From: CAVZZV01 sp963779845
GTDB lineage: Bacteria > Bacteroidota > Bacteroidia > Bacteroidales > GCA-2748055
DNA length: 64,000 nt
Assembly: GCA_963779845.1 (NCBI GenBank)
Contig: CAVZZV010000005.1
Coordinates: 1,302,001 to 1,366,000 of the forward strand
Direction: 5' to 3'
Shown: positions 33,378 to 42,515 of the stretch, in pieces
How positions within the stretch are numbered: position 1 is the stretch's first letter
Layout of the letters: each line of letters opens with the position of its first letter
Position numbers and translations under genes: made by a program
Notes under the pieces: model-generated
Told to the model about the DNA's origin: nothing
Seen by the model: the letters and a program-made list of their open reading frames with translations, nothing else
The model's database searches: none

Positions 33378-34619
33378 ATGAGAGGGTTAAATACGCGTTT
33401 AATACATGGAGAGAATAAAGATTCCTCTCAAAATAGGATAAGAAGTTTGAAAACACCAATATACCACACGGCTGCTTATGATTTTGAAAACTCAGATTCA
33501 ATTGAGAATGCATTTAAAGGAAATGATGATTCGTTTATTTATTCCAGGATATCCAATCCAACCGTAAGAGAATTGGAGGAACGATTAAAGTCTTTAGCAA
33601 AATCGGAAACAAGTTTGTGTGTAAGTTCCGGAATGGCTGCTATTTCAACGACGATGCTTTCAGTTTGTGATGCTGGTGATAATATAATTACCAGTAAATT
33701 TCTTTTTGGGAATACCTATTCTCTTTTTGTAAATACATTCAAATCATTGGGGATACAGGTGCGATTTGTGGATTTGGAAAATACGGACGAAATACATGAA
33801 AACATAGACAATCATACGCGTGCCATATTTTTGGAAATTATTACAAATCCACAACTGATAATCTTCGATTATGAGAAAATTTCCAAAATTGCCCATGATA
33901 ATAAGGTTTTATTAATTGTTGACAACAGCTTATTAACACCATATATTTTTAAAAGTTATAACTATGGGGTAGATGTTGAAGTCTTGTCAACTACAAAATT
34001 TATTTCCGGAGGAGCAACATCTGTAGGAGGAGCGATATTTACCTACGAGTCTGATAAATGGGAGAATATTCCCAAATTGGAGGAAAACTACAAGGTATAT
34101 GGAAAAGAGGCTTTGCATAAGAAATTAACTAAGGAAATATATCGAAATCTCGGATGCTGTCTGTCTCCTCAAAGTGCTTTTTTACAATTACTTGGATTAG
34201 AAACATTGACACTGCGTATTGATAAAATTTGTGCAAATACTGAGATAGTGGCCAATTGGCTTTTAGTGCAGGATAAAATTAAAAAGGTTGAGTATTCAAG
34301 TTTGAAGACATCCGGTTATCATGACCTGGCCAATAAATATTTCAATCAAAAAGCAGGTTGTTTGATTAGTCTTACCTTGAAAAACAAAAAGCATTGTTTT
34401 GATTTTATGGATAACTTAAAAATAATCAAACGAGGTACAAATTTTTGCGATAATAAGTCAATGATAATTCACCCTTCATCAACAATTTATTGTGATTTTA
34501 TGGAAGATGTTAAGAAGTCCTTTAAGATTTTTGATAATATGCTGCGATTGGGTGTAGGATTAGAAGATATCGACGATCTGATTAATGATATTAAACAATC
34601 ACTTGATAAATTAGACTGA
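33378..34619 (+). CDS. Cys/Met metabolism PLP-dependent enzyme (cystathionine gamma-synthase / gamma-lyase / sulfhydrylase type)
   Basis: 413 residues, cytosolic. Family signatures: TRLIHGE at the N-terminus, YSRISNPTVRELEERL (phosphate contact from the neighbouring subunit), SSGMAAIS (PLP phosphate), D182 for the pyridine nitrogen, and STTKFISGG with K207 as the Schiff-base lysine. These enzymes move sulfur between cysteine, homocysteine and activated homoserine, or eliminate methanethiol or H2S. The sequence does not settle which reaction. The gene is AT-rich, with codon choice (many TTT, AAA, ATA) unlike the core genes nearby, consistent with more recent acquisition. Confidence 0.9.
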   Translation: MRGLNTRLIHGENKDSSQNRIRSLKTPIYHTAAYDFENSDSIENAFKGNDDSFIYSRISNPTVRELEERLKSLAKSETSLCVSSGMAAISTTMLSVCDAGDNIITSKFLFGNTYSLFVNTFKSLGIQVRFVDLENTDEIHENIDNHTRAIFLEIITNPQLIIFDYEKISKIAHDNKVLLIVDNSLLTPYIFKSYNYGVDVEVLSTTKFISGGATSVGGAIFTYESDKWENIPKLEENYKVYGKEALHKKLTKEIYRNLGCCLSPQSAFLQLLGLETLTLRIDKICANTEIVANWLLVQDKIKKVEYSSLKTSGYHDLANKYFNQKAGCLISLTLKNKKHCFDFMDNLKIIKRGTNFCDNKSMIIHPSSTIYCDFMEDVKKSFKIFDNMLRLGVGLEDIDDLINDIKQSLDKLD

Positions 34620-34829
34620 TTTTAAGCGACCTCTCATCAGGAACAGCAAATTTCAAATAGGTGTTAGTCAGCCTGCAATACTATAACAAGCCATACTTCA
34701 GTTTTGCACTATTTCCACGCAACCATTTAACATTTCCCAACATCCATGAAACAAAAGCCATTAGTGTTGGAAGGTCAAATCCGTTCTTGAGAAATTTAAC
34801 TTAAAAAGCTAAGATAATAAACGATTCCT

Positions 34830-35372
34830 ATGGAAGAGATCTGGTTGAAATTTGAAGATAAATTACGCGCTTTTACCCTGTCAAAGGTTCATGATAAATC
34901 CATAGCCGATGATATAATGCAAGAACTTTTTATAAAAATCCATGCAAACATTGATAAGGTAAAAGATGAAACAAAAATTCAATCGTGGATCTACCAGATT
35001 TGCCGGAATTTAATTATCGATTACTTTAGAAATCAAGGTAAAAATTTATTCCCGCAATTATCGGATCCCCAGTTTGATGAGAAACAAGATACCGAAGAAG
35101 TGATGAGCGAGGCCCTTGAAGATATGATTAAAATGATGGCTAAGCTTCCTCCTGATTATTGTGAAGCACTTTGTTTAACCGAACTCGGAAACCTGAGCCA
35201 GAAAGAATATGCCCGGAAAGTGAATATTTCATATTCAGGGGCAAAGAGCCGCGTACAAAGAGCAAGAAAAATGCTCAAAGATATACTAATGAATTGTTGT
35301 CACTATGAATTTGATAAATACGGAATAGTGATCGGTATTTATCCGGCAAACTGCTGCTGTTGCCATCCATAA
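34830..35372 (+). CDS. sigZ: SigZ-type ECF sigma factor with Cys-rich C-terminus
   Basis: 180 residues. Region 2 is at about 8-70 (IADDIMQELFIKIHANID, IQSWIYQICRNLIIDYFR) and region 4 at about 100-150 (LPPDYCEALCLTELG, YSGAKSRVQRARKMLKDIL). The tail adds a CCH at 156-158 and CCCCHP at 175-180, six Cys and two His in the last 25 residues. Cys-rich tails in ECF factors such as CorE of Myxococcus bind metal directly and switch the sigma on, so no anti-sigma is needed; none is present here. It lies 80 bases upstream of a metal/metalloid permease gene on the same strand, a likely target. Confidence 0.9.
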   Translation: MEEIWLKFEDKLRAFTLSKVHDKSIADDIMQELFIKIHANIDKVKDETKIQSWIYQICRNLIIDYFRNQGKNLFPQLSDPQFDEKQDTEEVMSEALEDMIKMMAKLPPDYCEALCLTELGNLSQKEYARKVNISYSGAKSRVQRARKMLKDILMNCCHYEFDKYGIVIGIYPANCCCCHP

Positions 35373-35452
35373 TAAAAAAATCTGCGTCCATTACAGCTCC
35401 TTTTCGTCTATAGGGTAATCAATGTCGAAAAGTTTTATTAAAAAGATCGAAA

Positions 35453-36574
35453 ATGGAACAGATTATTAAAATCACAGAATTTATTACCGACTCATTCATC
35501 CACATTTGGCCATATTTGGTCGTCACAATACCCATAGCTGTATTCGTAAAGTTGTCAGGCGCTTCAAAATACATAAGTAAGGCAATGGGTAAAAAACCTA
35601 TTATCTCTATAATTTTAGCTACGGTGGTGGGAGCATTTAGTCCCTTTTGTTCCTGTGGCGTAATTCCTGTTATTGCTTCATTATTGATAGGTGGGGTACC
35701 CATAGCTCCTATCATGTCCTTTTGGATTGCATCGCCCTCTATGGACCCGGAAATATTTTTTTTAAGTACCGCTACCATCGGTTTAAAGCTATCTATATGG
35801 AGACTTTCCGCCACCTTTATTATTAGTCTGCTTTCCGGATATATAACACATATTTTAGTTGGAAAAGGCTGGCTGGGTGATACTATATTGAAAAAGAATT
35901 TTTCTATAGAAAATAAGCATCAACTGAGATTACTCTATAATAGAATGGCCACCGGAATTATATCCTATTTTAAAAAGGAGACGGTGCAAAAAAAGGTGAA
36001 CCTACAATTGATTTCGGGGTATACCTTTCCAAAAGGTGCAGGATTAAACTGCTGTGTGCCAACAGAAGATTTATATTTAATTCAAGAAAGAAAACCCGAC
36101 ATTCAGGATAAAGCATTATGCAGTAGTGACACCTGTCAAAAAACAACCCCTTCCTTTAAAAAAAGATTATTCACTGAAACATGGAAGGCCTCAGTTAGTG
36201 TAGGCAAATTTATGACCCTCGCTTTTTTAATAAATGCCTGCATTCAGTTTTATATACCCCAGGAATCAATCTCTCATCTTTTGGGTGACCGTGGATTTTT
36301 TTCAATAATTATTGCCTCATTCATTGGAATGCCATTTTATACAAGTAATATTACTGCTCTGCCTTTGATTAGTGGGTTGTTGAATATGGGAATGAGTGAA
36401 GGGGCCGCGTTAGCTTTTCTTATATCAGGACCTGTAACAACTTTGCCAGCAATGGCTGCTGTATGGGGGCTTGTAAGGAGAAAAATATTTTTCTTGTACC
36501 TTTCTTTCGCTTTAGGGGGTTCCATTATTTTTGGCATATTGATTAACCTTACTTCCGGGTTCCTATTTTCTTGA
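35453..36574 (+). CDS. ArsP / SO_0444-type permease (DUF318 family), probable metal or metalloid efflux
   Basis: 373 residues, about eight membrane helices in two halves. The first half has FSPFCSCGVIPVIASLLIGG and IMSFWIASPSMDPEIFFL; the second has ASFIGMPFYTSNITALPLIS and FLISGPVTTLPAMAAVWG. Between them, a cytosolic loop (about 190-235) carries two Cys pairs (NCC and CSSDTC). The DUF318 family includes ArsP, which exports trivalent organoarsenicals, and the SO_0444-type Cu/Zn efflux group, whose members have such Cys-rich loops. The exact metal cannot be assigned. It follows a sigma factor with a Cys-rich tail, suggesting a sensor-exporter unit. Confidence 0.87.
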   Translation: MEQIIKITEFITDSFIHIWPYLVVTIPIAVFVKLSGASKYISKAMGKKPIISIILATVVGAFSPFCSCGVIPVIASLLIGGVPIAPIMSFWIASPSMDPEIFFLSTATIGLKLSIWRLSATFIISLLSGYITHILVGKGWLGDTILKKNFSIENKHQLRLLYNRMATGIISYFKKETVQKKVNLQLISGYTFPKGAGLNCCVPTEDLYLIQERKPDIQDKALCSSDTCQKTTPSFKKRLFTETWKASVSVGKFMTLAFLINACIQFYIPQESISHLLGDRGFFSIIIASFIGMPFYTSNITALPLISGLLNMGMSEGAALAFLISGPVTTLPAMAAVWGLVRRKIFFLYLSFALGGSIIFGILINLTSGFLFS

Positions 36575-36719
36575 TCTTACATTGAAAAGCTACAATTTTG
36601 TCCGGTATCCTCAGTTTCAGTGCCCCTTTAACTTCCATCAATATTGCAAAAGGGTGAAGGTTCCCGAATGAAAAAAAGAGAGCTGTGCTTGTCAGAGGTT
36701 TAAACCTGAACCCAATGGA

Positions 36720-37709
36720 TTATTGGCTGACAGGTTTATTACCGAGTTCGGAATTTGCATCCTCTATCTTTTCCACCGGCATCACAATAAGGGCGTGTAG
36801 CCTCCAATCCAACTGGTTGGCCTTTTGGGAAATCTCTTCCAGCTGTTGTGCTATTTCCTGATCTTTCGCGAAAACAACAAAAATTTCGCCGGTAATGACA
36901 TGGCCTTCCTCATGTAGACGAACCCCTACATCCTTTATTCCTGAGAAAAGAAGAATATGATTTTTTATTTTTTCATCGAGATGGAGGGGCTTTTTACCCG
37001 AAACTTCCATAGGACGGTGGTTCATCAGGTCGAAAATAGCCCTTTTGACATTGGTGTAGCCATCTTTAATGACATCGAGGGAGATAAAGCCTGCCGCCAC
37101 TGCATCGGCCCACCAGAATCCGAAGCCAAGTCCAAGAATTCCCAGGATGGCCGCCAGGGCGGTAAGCCAGTCAGCCTTGTTCATGCTGGCATCGGCATGC
37201 AGTGTTTTCTCATGCAGGACCTGTGCAAGTGGCAGCTTCTTTCTTCCCAAAACGACCGGGGGGATCATACTGTAAATGAGCGCGATGATCATAACCCATC
37301 CCGACCAGATTTTCCATTGGGACCCAAAAAGGGTAAAGTGTCCAAGGGTGGGATGGTGTGATTCCAACAGGGAAACGGATGAATCATACAACATATACAG
37401 ACCGAGGATGAGTATGGAAACGGCTGCAACCAGGAAGGAGAGCATGGCGATTCGTTTAAAACCATAGGGAAATGAGGGGGAGGGTTCTTTTCTCCGGATT
37501 TTCATCGCGATTAAAAAAGATATCGGGGGAATAAGGCTTAATAAATCCTCTATCCAGGCGGTTTTCATCGCCTGGGATTGTCCCATGGTAAGGTACATTA
37601 CCACAATAATGGAAAACAGAAAGCCCAGAGTAATCCATTCCAACCGGATGGCTTTCCGTAGCTGCTTTTCCTTTTCCTCAGGCAATTGATGTTTCGCTCG
37701 AACTTTCAT
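36720..37709 (-). CDS. Cation-diffusion-facilitator family transporter, divergent metal site
   Basis: 329 residues with about six membrane helices and a C-terminal cytosolic ferredoxin-like domain (from about 240: KIKNHILLFSGIKDVGVRLH, GEIFVVFAKD). In typical CDFs, helix 2 carries D-x-x-x-[DH] and helix 5 carries H-x-x-x-D. Here helix 2 reads WIEDLLSLIPPIS, with only one acidic ligand, and helix 5 reads ADASMNKADW, with Met at the His position. Divergent members of this type exist in other bacteria, so transport of a different ion, or loss of transport, are both possible. The ATG overlaps the stop of the upstream solute-binding gene by four bases, so the two are translationally coupled. Confidence 0.85.
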   Translation of the reverse strand: MKVRAKHQLPEEKEKQLRKAIRLEWITLGFLFSIIVVMYLTMGQSQAMKTAWIEDLLSLIPPISFLIAMKIRRKEPSPSFPYGFKRIAMLSFLVAAVSILILGLYMLYDSSVSLLESHHPTLGHFTLFGSQWKIWSGWVMIIALIYSMIPPVVLGRKKLPLAQVLHEKTLHADASMNKADWLTALAAILGILGLGFGFWWADAVAAGFISLDVIKDGYTNVKRAIFDLMNHRPMEVSGKKPLHLDEKIKNHILLFSGIKDVGVRLHEEGHVITGEIFVVFAKDQEIAQQLEEISQKANQLDWRLHALIVMPVEKIEDANSELGNKPVSQ

Positions 37710-38458
37710 TGAGGATTATATTCCGATAATAATGCTTTCATACGCTCTTCCGGGGTGCTTCGAAGAAGAAAATCTTCCAGGGCCATTAGCAGTGCATTCT
37801 CCCCGGGGGGGACCATCAAAACATGCTTTTTCTTTTTCAGTGGGATATCCGCATATTTAAAACCTAAAGCCTCGATCTCCCAATCTTCGGCAACGAGGGG
37901 TATTTGCAGATCTTTCACTTCCTCCGTATAGACAACAGTTGCCTTTTTCTTTTTTAAAAGCCCTGCAAATCCCCTCCCCGGCACCGCAGCCACTTTTTTT
38001 CCTTTCAGGGAAGAAATCTTTTCCGTTCCAGGGGGTATACCTATAGCAACTTGGTTAATGTAATAGGGAAAGGTGAAGGCCACCCTCTTTTTCCAGGGAT
38101 TGTCTTTCGTAAATCCACCGATAACTAAATCGAGCTCGAAAGTTTCAAGAGATTCGAAATGCTGCTGGGGTCTGCCCCAAAACCACTTTGTTTCTATTCC
38201 CAGCTCTTTGGCAAACCCTTTGATCAGGTTTACCTCCAGCCCATCAGGATCATGGTTCTGGTCAAGGATTACCCAGGGGGGATTCGATACACATCCAATA
38301 CGTAAACTTCCTCTTTGCATGGCCTGGTCCAGTGTGTCCATAGGATCTTTGGGATATCTCTGACAAGATGAAAAAAGGGTTATCATCAAAAAAAAACATA
38401 CACCCACTAAAAAATTCCAGGAGTAATTTCCACAACTATTATTTCCAGGGTATCCCAT
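37706..38458 (-). CDS. Periplasmic solute-binding lipoprotein (SBP_bac_3 family)
   Basis: About 250 residues from the ATG at 38458, which gives a lipoprotein signal ending LFSSC; the frame is open a further 14 codons upstream. The mature protein is a bilobed family 3 binding domain: RGSLRIGCVSNPPWVILDQN, DGLEVNLIKGFAKELGIETK, LDLVIGGFTKDNPWKKRVAFTFPYY, and ISSLKGKKVAAVPG. Family 3 proteins bind polar amino acids or small acids for ABC importers or sensors. No ABC permease or ATPase is nearby; it is instead coupled to a CDF-type transporter. Inference: it may present or sense the ligand for that transporter. Confidence 0.82.
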   Translation of the reverse strand: MGYPGNNSCGNYSWNFLVGVCFFLMITLFSSCQRYPKDPMDTLDQAMQRGSLRIGCVSNPPWVILDQNHDPDGLEVNLIKGFAKELGIETKWFWGRPQQHFESLETFELDLVIGGFTKDNPWKKRVAFTFPYYINQVAIGIPPGTEKISSLKGKKVAAVPGRGFAGLLKKKKATVVYTEEVKDLQIPLVAEDWEIEALGFKYADIPLKKKKHVLMVPPGENALLMALEDFLLRSTPEERMKALLSEYNPQ

Positions 38459-38863
38459 GCCGCTAAAATACTTATATTGGAAGCTAAGGATAAACAACAT
38501 CAGTGGAGAAATAGTTTTAATCTATTTGTTTTTCAAAACCCACTTAATTCCCACCCATCAGCTCAGCCTTTGGAAAAAATCACAAAGTATTGATGCCTCA
38601 CCCTGTAATAATTTGTATCTTTTCACCAAAAAAATGGAAAACATTTCTCAGCCTGTCCCTGCAAGTGGAACTGGAAGGAAAATTTCCCTGGCAAAAGAAA
38701 TCAACACAATGATGATGTGCAGTTAGAAATTTCTAAATAGACCAAAGTATTATTTATAAACTTTGCACTCTTATTTTTTAAAACCGGTTCCCCTTATTTA
38801 TTATAAAATGTGTCTTCCTGTTTACCATTTATAATAGGGTACCAACTGGAAAAGGGAATCCCT
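38459..38863. other. Intergenic stretch, about 400 bases
   Basis: No gene supported. It lies between the GT117 gene's 3' end and the start of the solute-binding gene, both on the minus strand, so it should contain a terminator and a promoter. I see no clean hairpin with a T run and no exact TAnnTTTG on the minus strand. Confidence 0.35.
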
Positions 38864-41800
38864 TTATTCTCCTGATTTTGAGGAGGCATATTTAGCTTCC
38901 AAACTCTCCAACTCCTGCAAAGCTCCTGCAGCTTTGTAATATTCCTCTATGATCCTTTTCTGAAATTTCGGTTTTAAACTTTCATAATAGCTGATCATTT
39001 GGTTCAGAATAGCAATATATTCCTTCAGGATTGACATCGCTTTTTCCTGCTCACTGGCACGGAAGTACAATTCGATTATTCCGGTCTGATGGAAGATGCT
39101 TTGATCCGGCAATTGATAAGTAATCCCGGAAATAAACATGTCATAAGGAACCTTTTTATTTGGCGCCAGTTCCATACAACGATCTAATACCGCGACCGCC
39201 TTTTCCGTTTTCCCTTCCTCCAGAAGTGCTTCGGCAAGGCGTATAAAATTATTCCGGAATTTGATCACGGATAATGTTCGTTGGTTATAGTAATCGAGGT
39301 AAACATCAGGCTTTTCCATTCTGCCCCATTCATACTGATTCATCATTATATCATATAATTCCTCCGCATCTATTTTCCCGTAATTCATATAATCCCGACC
39401 GGGAGTTTTGACCGGCACGAGGCTGTAAGCCAGGCCCGCCATCTGAAAGTAATCTTCAAGACCCAGTGCAGCTTCGTTACCTCCGGCGGTAAAATTGAGC
39501 GGACGCTGCCATTTTGCGTTTCCCAAAATATCGAATTGAGCAAGACTGGCTTTTCCGTACTGGCCCTGATCCATCTTCCAGGCCATTGGATTGACGATCT
39601 CCCCGGAATTACTTTCTTTGACAATTCCATTCGAAACGATGATGCTGCTATCGGCCTCCAGCAAAAAATTATTGGTAGGAATCACGGTCAGCTCCTCCCC
39701 TGTCACCGTTTTCTGCCTGAACATGGAATTGTTGGTCAATACCCCTTCCAATAGGGTGTTTATCCGCAGGCTGCGGGGATCCTCCAGGATATAGAAACTG
39801 TTATTAATGCCCTCCCTGTATTTTTCTGCCGGAAGTGTAAATGGTAAGGGCTTGGAATCATAGGCTTTTTTTCTCATCTGCCCGATATACCAGTCCGAAT
39901 TCAGCAACATGGTATTGGCCACTCTCAGGTCGGTCCGGAATCCCTCCACCTCCTGTACATACCATAAAGGATAGGTATCATTATCGCCATTGGTGTATAA
40001 AATGCCATTTTCCTTACAGGACATCAGGTAGTTTTTGGCTATATCTCGAGCGGTGTATCTTCCTGACCGGTCGTGATCGTTCCAATTTTGAACCGCCATG
40101 ACAGAGGGCACCAGCACCAGGCAAGCCAATCCGATAAACCCCGCAGCAAGTTTACCCCGGAAATATTTCTTAACCCCCTCGTAAATACTCACGACACCCA
40201 GTCCGATCCAGATGGCAAAAGCATAAAAGGATCCCGCATAGGCATAATCCCTTTCCCTTGGTTGAAGGGGCGTTTGGTTCAGGTAAATAACAATGGCGAT
40301 ACCGGTAAAGAAAAACAATAACATGGTAACCCAGAAATTCTTATTGTCCCTGGAAAGCTGGTAAAGGAGGCCGAGGATTCCCAGAATAAAGGGCAGCAAA
40401 AAATAGGTATTGCGCGACTCCTGGTTTCTGTATTTATCAGGAAGAAGATCCTGATTCCCTAAACGCATTTCATCGAGGAATTTGATCCCGCTTATCCAGT
40501 TTCCGTCCAACAGGGAGCCATGATTTTGAAAATCGTTCTGTTTTCCTGCATAATTCCATAAGAAATACCTGATATACATATGGTTCAGCTGGTAATTGAA
40601 AAAGAAGGCTAAATTATTGACCATATTTGGCTTTTCTTTGGGGCCTATTCCTGCCCATTGCTTGTAGGCTGAAATATGTTGTGCATCACGGCTGTATATT
40701 CTGGGAAATAATTTAATACTTCCCTCATAATTCAACTCCATTTTTCTTTCCGCCACAATATATCTCTTCCTCACCGTATCCTTCACCCAGGTAATCTTCC
40801 CTTCATCGATCACCGGATACCCACTGGCATCGCGTTTTAACTCATCGCTGAAATAATGGCCGGTAATCAGGGGCCGGTCTCCATACGTTTCCCTGTTTAA
40901 ATAGGAAAGAAGAGAAAAAACATTTTCCGGGTTGCTGAAATCAATGGGTGGATTGGCCAGTGAGCGGATTACCACCGTTCCGTATGATGAATAGGCTATC
41001 AGGATGACGGTGAGACCGGTTATAATAGAATTTTGCAGGACTTTTCCCTTTTTATGGGTGTACCAAATCCCGTAAGCCAGACCACCTGTGACCATCAGCG
41101 CATAAATTATTACGCCCGAACTGAAAGGCATGCGGAGGGAGTTGACGAACAATAATTCAAATTTTGTAGCGATCAATACAAAGCCATTGATTATTCCGTA
41201 CATGATTACCGCGACAAGTAGTATGGAAATACCCAGGGCCTTTAAAATGCCGGAAGTCGTGATTTTATATCTGCGGAAATAATAAACCATTGTTATTGCC
41301 GGAATGGTCAGGAGATTCAGAAGATGGACCCCGATGGAAAGCCCCATGAGATAGGCGATCAGGATTAGCCACCGGTCGGCATGTCGCTGATCGGCAATAT
41401 TTTCCCATTTCAGGATAGCCCAAAAAACTATTGCCGTAAAAAAGGAGGAACTGGCATACACCTCTCCCTCCACCGCCGAAAACCAGAATGTATCTGAGAA
41501 AGCGTAGGCAAGGGAGCCCACCAGGCCACTCCCGATAATCAGGAAAATTTTTTCACCCTGGTCTTTCATATCACCAAGCATCCTGCGGGTAAGATGCGTA
41601 ATGGTCCAGAAAAGGAAGAGAATGGTAAAAGCACTGGCAAAGGCAGACAACGCATTGACCATCATGGCAACATGCTCAACATCGGAAGCGAAAAGAGAAA
41701 AGAATCTGCCCAGCAAGAGGAAGAAGGGAGCCCCCGGAGGATGTCCCACCTCAAGTTTGAAGGCACAGGAAATAAACTCCCCGCAATCCCACCAACTTAC

Positions 41801-41890
41801 AGTCGGCTCAAGGGTTAAGAGATAGGTAATCAGGGCAATTGAAAAACTGAGCCAACCGAAAATATTGTTCCATCTGGAGTAATTGTTCAT
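38864..41890 (-). CDS. DUF2723 membrane glycosyltransferase-like protein (GT117)
   Basis: 1008 residues. The N-terminal ~600 contain many membrane helices. The opening LITYLLTLEPTVSWWDCGEF, with CAFKLEVGHPPGAPFFLLLG, is the DUF2723 signature resembling GT-C protein O-mannosyltransferases (acidic residue in the first periplasmic loop). A periplasmic region (about 620-830) includes NGDNDTYPLWYVQEVEGFRTDLRV, cut by a long non-membrane domain, and the C-terminus (about 880-1000) is helical and TPR-like. Likely role is transfer of a lipid-linked sugar to protein or lipid at the periplasmic face; the acceptor is unknown. DUF2723 proteins are near-universal in Bacteroidota. Confidence 0.92.
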   Translation of the reverse strand: MNNYSRWNNIFGWLSFSIALITYLLTLEPTVSWWDCGEFISCAFKLEVGHPPGAPFFLLLGRFFSLFASDVEHVAMMVNALSAFASAFTILFLFWTITHLTRRMLGDMKDQGEKIFLIIGSGLVGSLAYAFSDTFWFSAVEGEVYASSSFFTAIVFWAILKWENIADQRHADRWLILIAYLMGLSIGVHLLNLLTIPAITMVYYFRRYKITTSGILKALGISILLVAVIMYGIINGFVLIATKFELLFVNSLRMPFSSGVIIYALMVTGGLAYGIWYTHKKGKVLQNSIITGLTVILIAYSSYGTVVIRSLANPPIDFSNPENVFSLLSYLNRETYGDRPLITGHYFSDELKRDASGYPVIDEGKITWVKDTVRKRYIVAERKMELNYEGSIKLFPRIYSRDAQHISAYKQWAGIGPKEKPNMVNNLAFFFNYQLNHMYIRYFLWNYAGKQNDFQNHGSLLDGNWISGIKFLDEMRLGNQDLLPDKYRNQESRNTYFLLPFILGILGLLYQLSRDNKNFWVTMLLFFFTGIAIVIYLNQTPLQPRERDYAYAGSFYAFAIWIGLGVVSIYEGVKKYFRGKLAAGFIGLACLVLVPSVMAVQNWNDHDRSGRYTARDIAKNYLMSCKENGILYTNGDNDTYPLWYVQEVEGFRTDLRVANTMLLNSDWYIGQMRKKAYDSKPLPFTLPAEKYREGINNSFYILEDPRSLRINTLLEGVLTNNSMFRQKTVTGEELTVIPTNNFLLEADSSIIVSNGIVKESNSGEIVNPMAWKMDQGQYGKASLAQFDILGNAKWQRPLNFTAGGNEAALGLEDYFQMAGLAYSLVPVKTPGRDYMNYGKIDAEELYDIMMNQYEWGRMEKPDVYLDYYNQRTLSVIKFRNNFIRLAEALLEEGKTEKAVAVLDRCMELAPNKKVPYDMFISGITYQLPDQSIFHQTGIIELYFRASEQEKAMSILKEYIAILNQMISYYESLKPKFQKRIIEEYYKAAGALQELESLEAKYASSKSGE

Positions 41891-42053
41891 TCCTTACGAG
41901 TTGAATTCACTCCAAAACAGTGAAGTGAATGTAAAATAAACTTATAAAATCTATATCTAGAGTCTGAAAGATGTCGGGTGTCCGGATCAATTTACAATAG
42001 TCGTATTTATTCTTCAAATATTGACCTTTGCGAATTTAATGTTTTTCCGAGTA

Positions 42054-42085
42054 TTTGGCAGAATATTCCAAACAAATTACCTTTA
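42054..42085 (+). promoter_or_regulatory. Promoter of the SUI1 gene
   Basis: TTTG (42054-42057), a 20-base spacer, then TACCTTTA (42078-42085), one base off TAnnTTTG. It sits inside the longer open frame starting at 41978, and so supports the ATG at 42101 as the true start. Confidence 0.45.
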
Positions 42086-42100
42086 CCCGAAAGATTTATC

Positions 42101-42445
42101 ATGGCTGAACCGAACGATTGGAAAAAAAGGCTGGGGATAGTATACTCCACAAATCCCGAATTTGATTATAGTGAAACAGAAAACAGCTCTGCCGAACCGG
42201 TTAGCCCGGCGACACAAAAACTGTATGTATCACTCGACAGGAAGCAGAGAAAAGGTAAAGTAGTAACTCTGGTAACAGGATTTATCGGATCCGATGCTGC
42301 GCTTGCAGAACTGGGACGGGAGCTGAAGAAAAAATGCGGGACCGGTGGAAGTGTGAAGGAGGGACAAATTATTATCCAGGGAGATTTTAAAGTTCAGGTG
42401 GGGGAATACTTAAGCAAGGCAGGTTATGCTTATAAATATAAATGA
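42101..42445 (+). CDS. SUI1 / YciH-type translation initiation factor-like protein
   Basis: 114 residues from the ATG at 42101 (MAEPNDWKKRLGIVYSTNPEF). The C-terminal 75 residues are the SUI1/eIF1 fold: LYVSLDRKQRKGKVVTLVTG, LAELGRELKKKCGTGGSVKEG and IIIQGDFKVQVGEYLSKAGY. Bacterial members bind the small ribosomal subunit and influence start-codon fidelity, though the physiological role is unclear. The frame continues upstream to 41978, but that part is intergenic in character and contains a promoter. It is divergent from the GT117 gene. Confidence 0.93.
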   Translation: MAEPNDWKKRLGIVYSTNPEFDYSETENSSAEPVSPATQKLYVSLDRKQRKGKVVTLVTGFIGSDAALAELGRELKKKCGTGGSVKEGQIIIQGDFKVQVGEYLSKAGYAYKYK

Positions 42446-42515
42446 GGACAATTTTCTTAGCCTTTTGAATAGCAAATTTATTGTTTTAGTAACCCGGCAA
42501 ATCCTTCATCATTGA

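Noticed and set aside
38457..38726. Plus-strand frame of 89 residues in the gap before the GT117 gene
   Set aside because: No recognisable domain, no promoter, and its start lies within the start region of the solute-binding gene.
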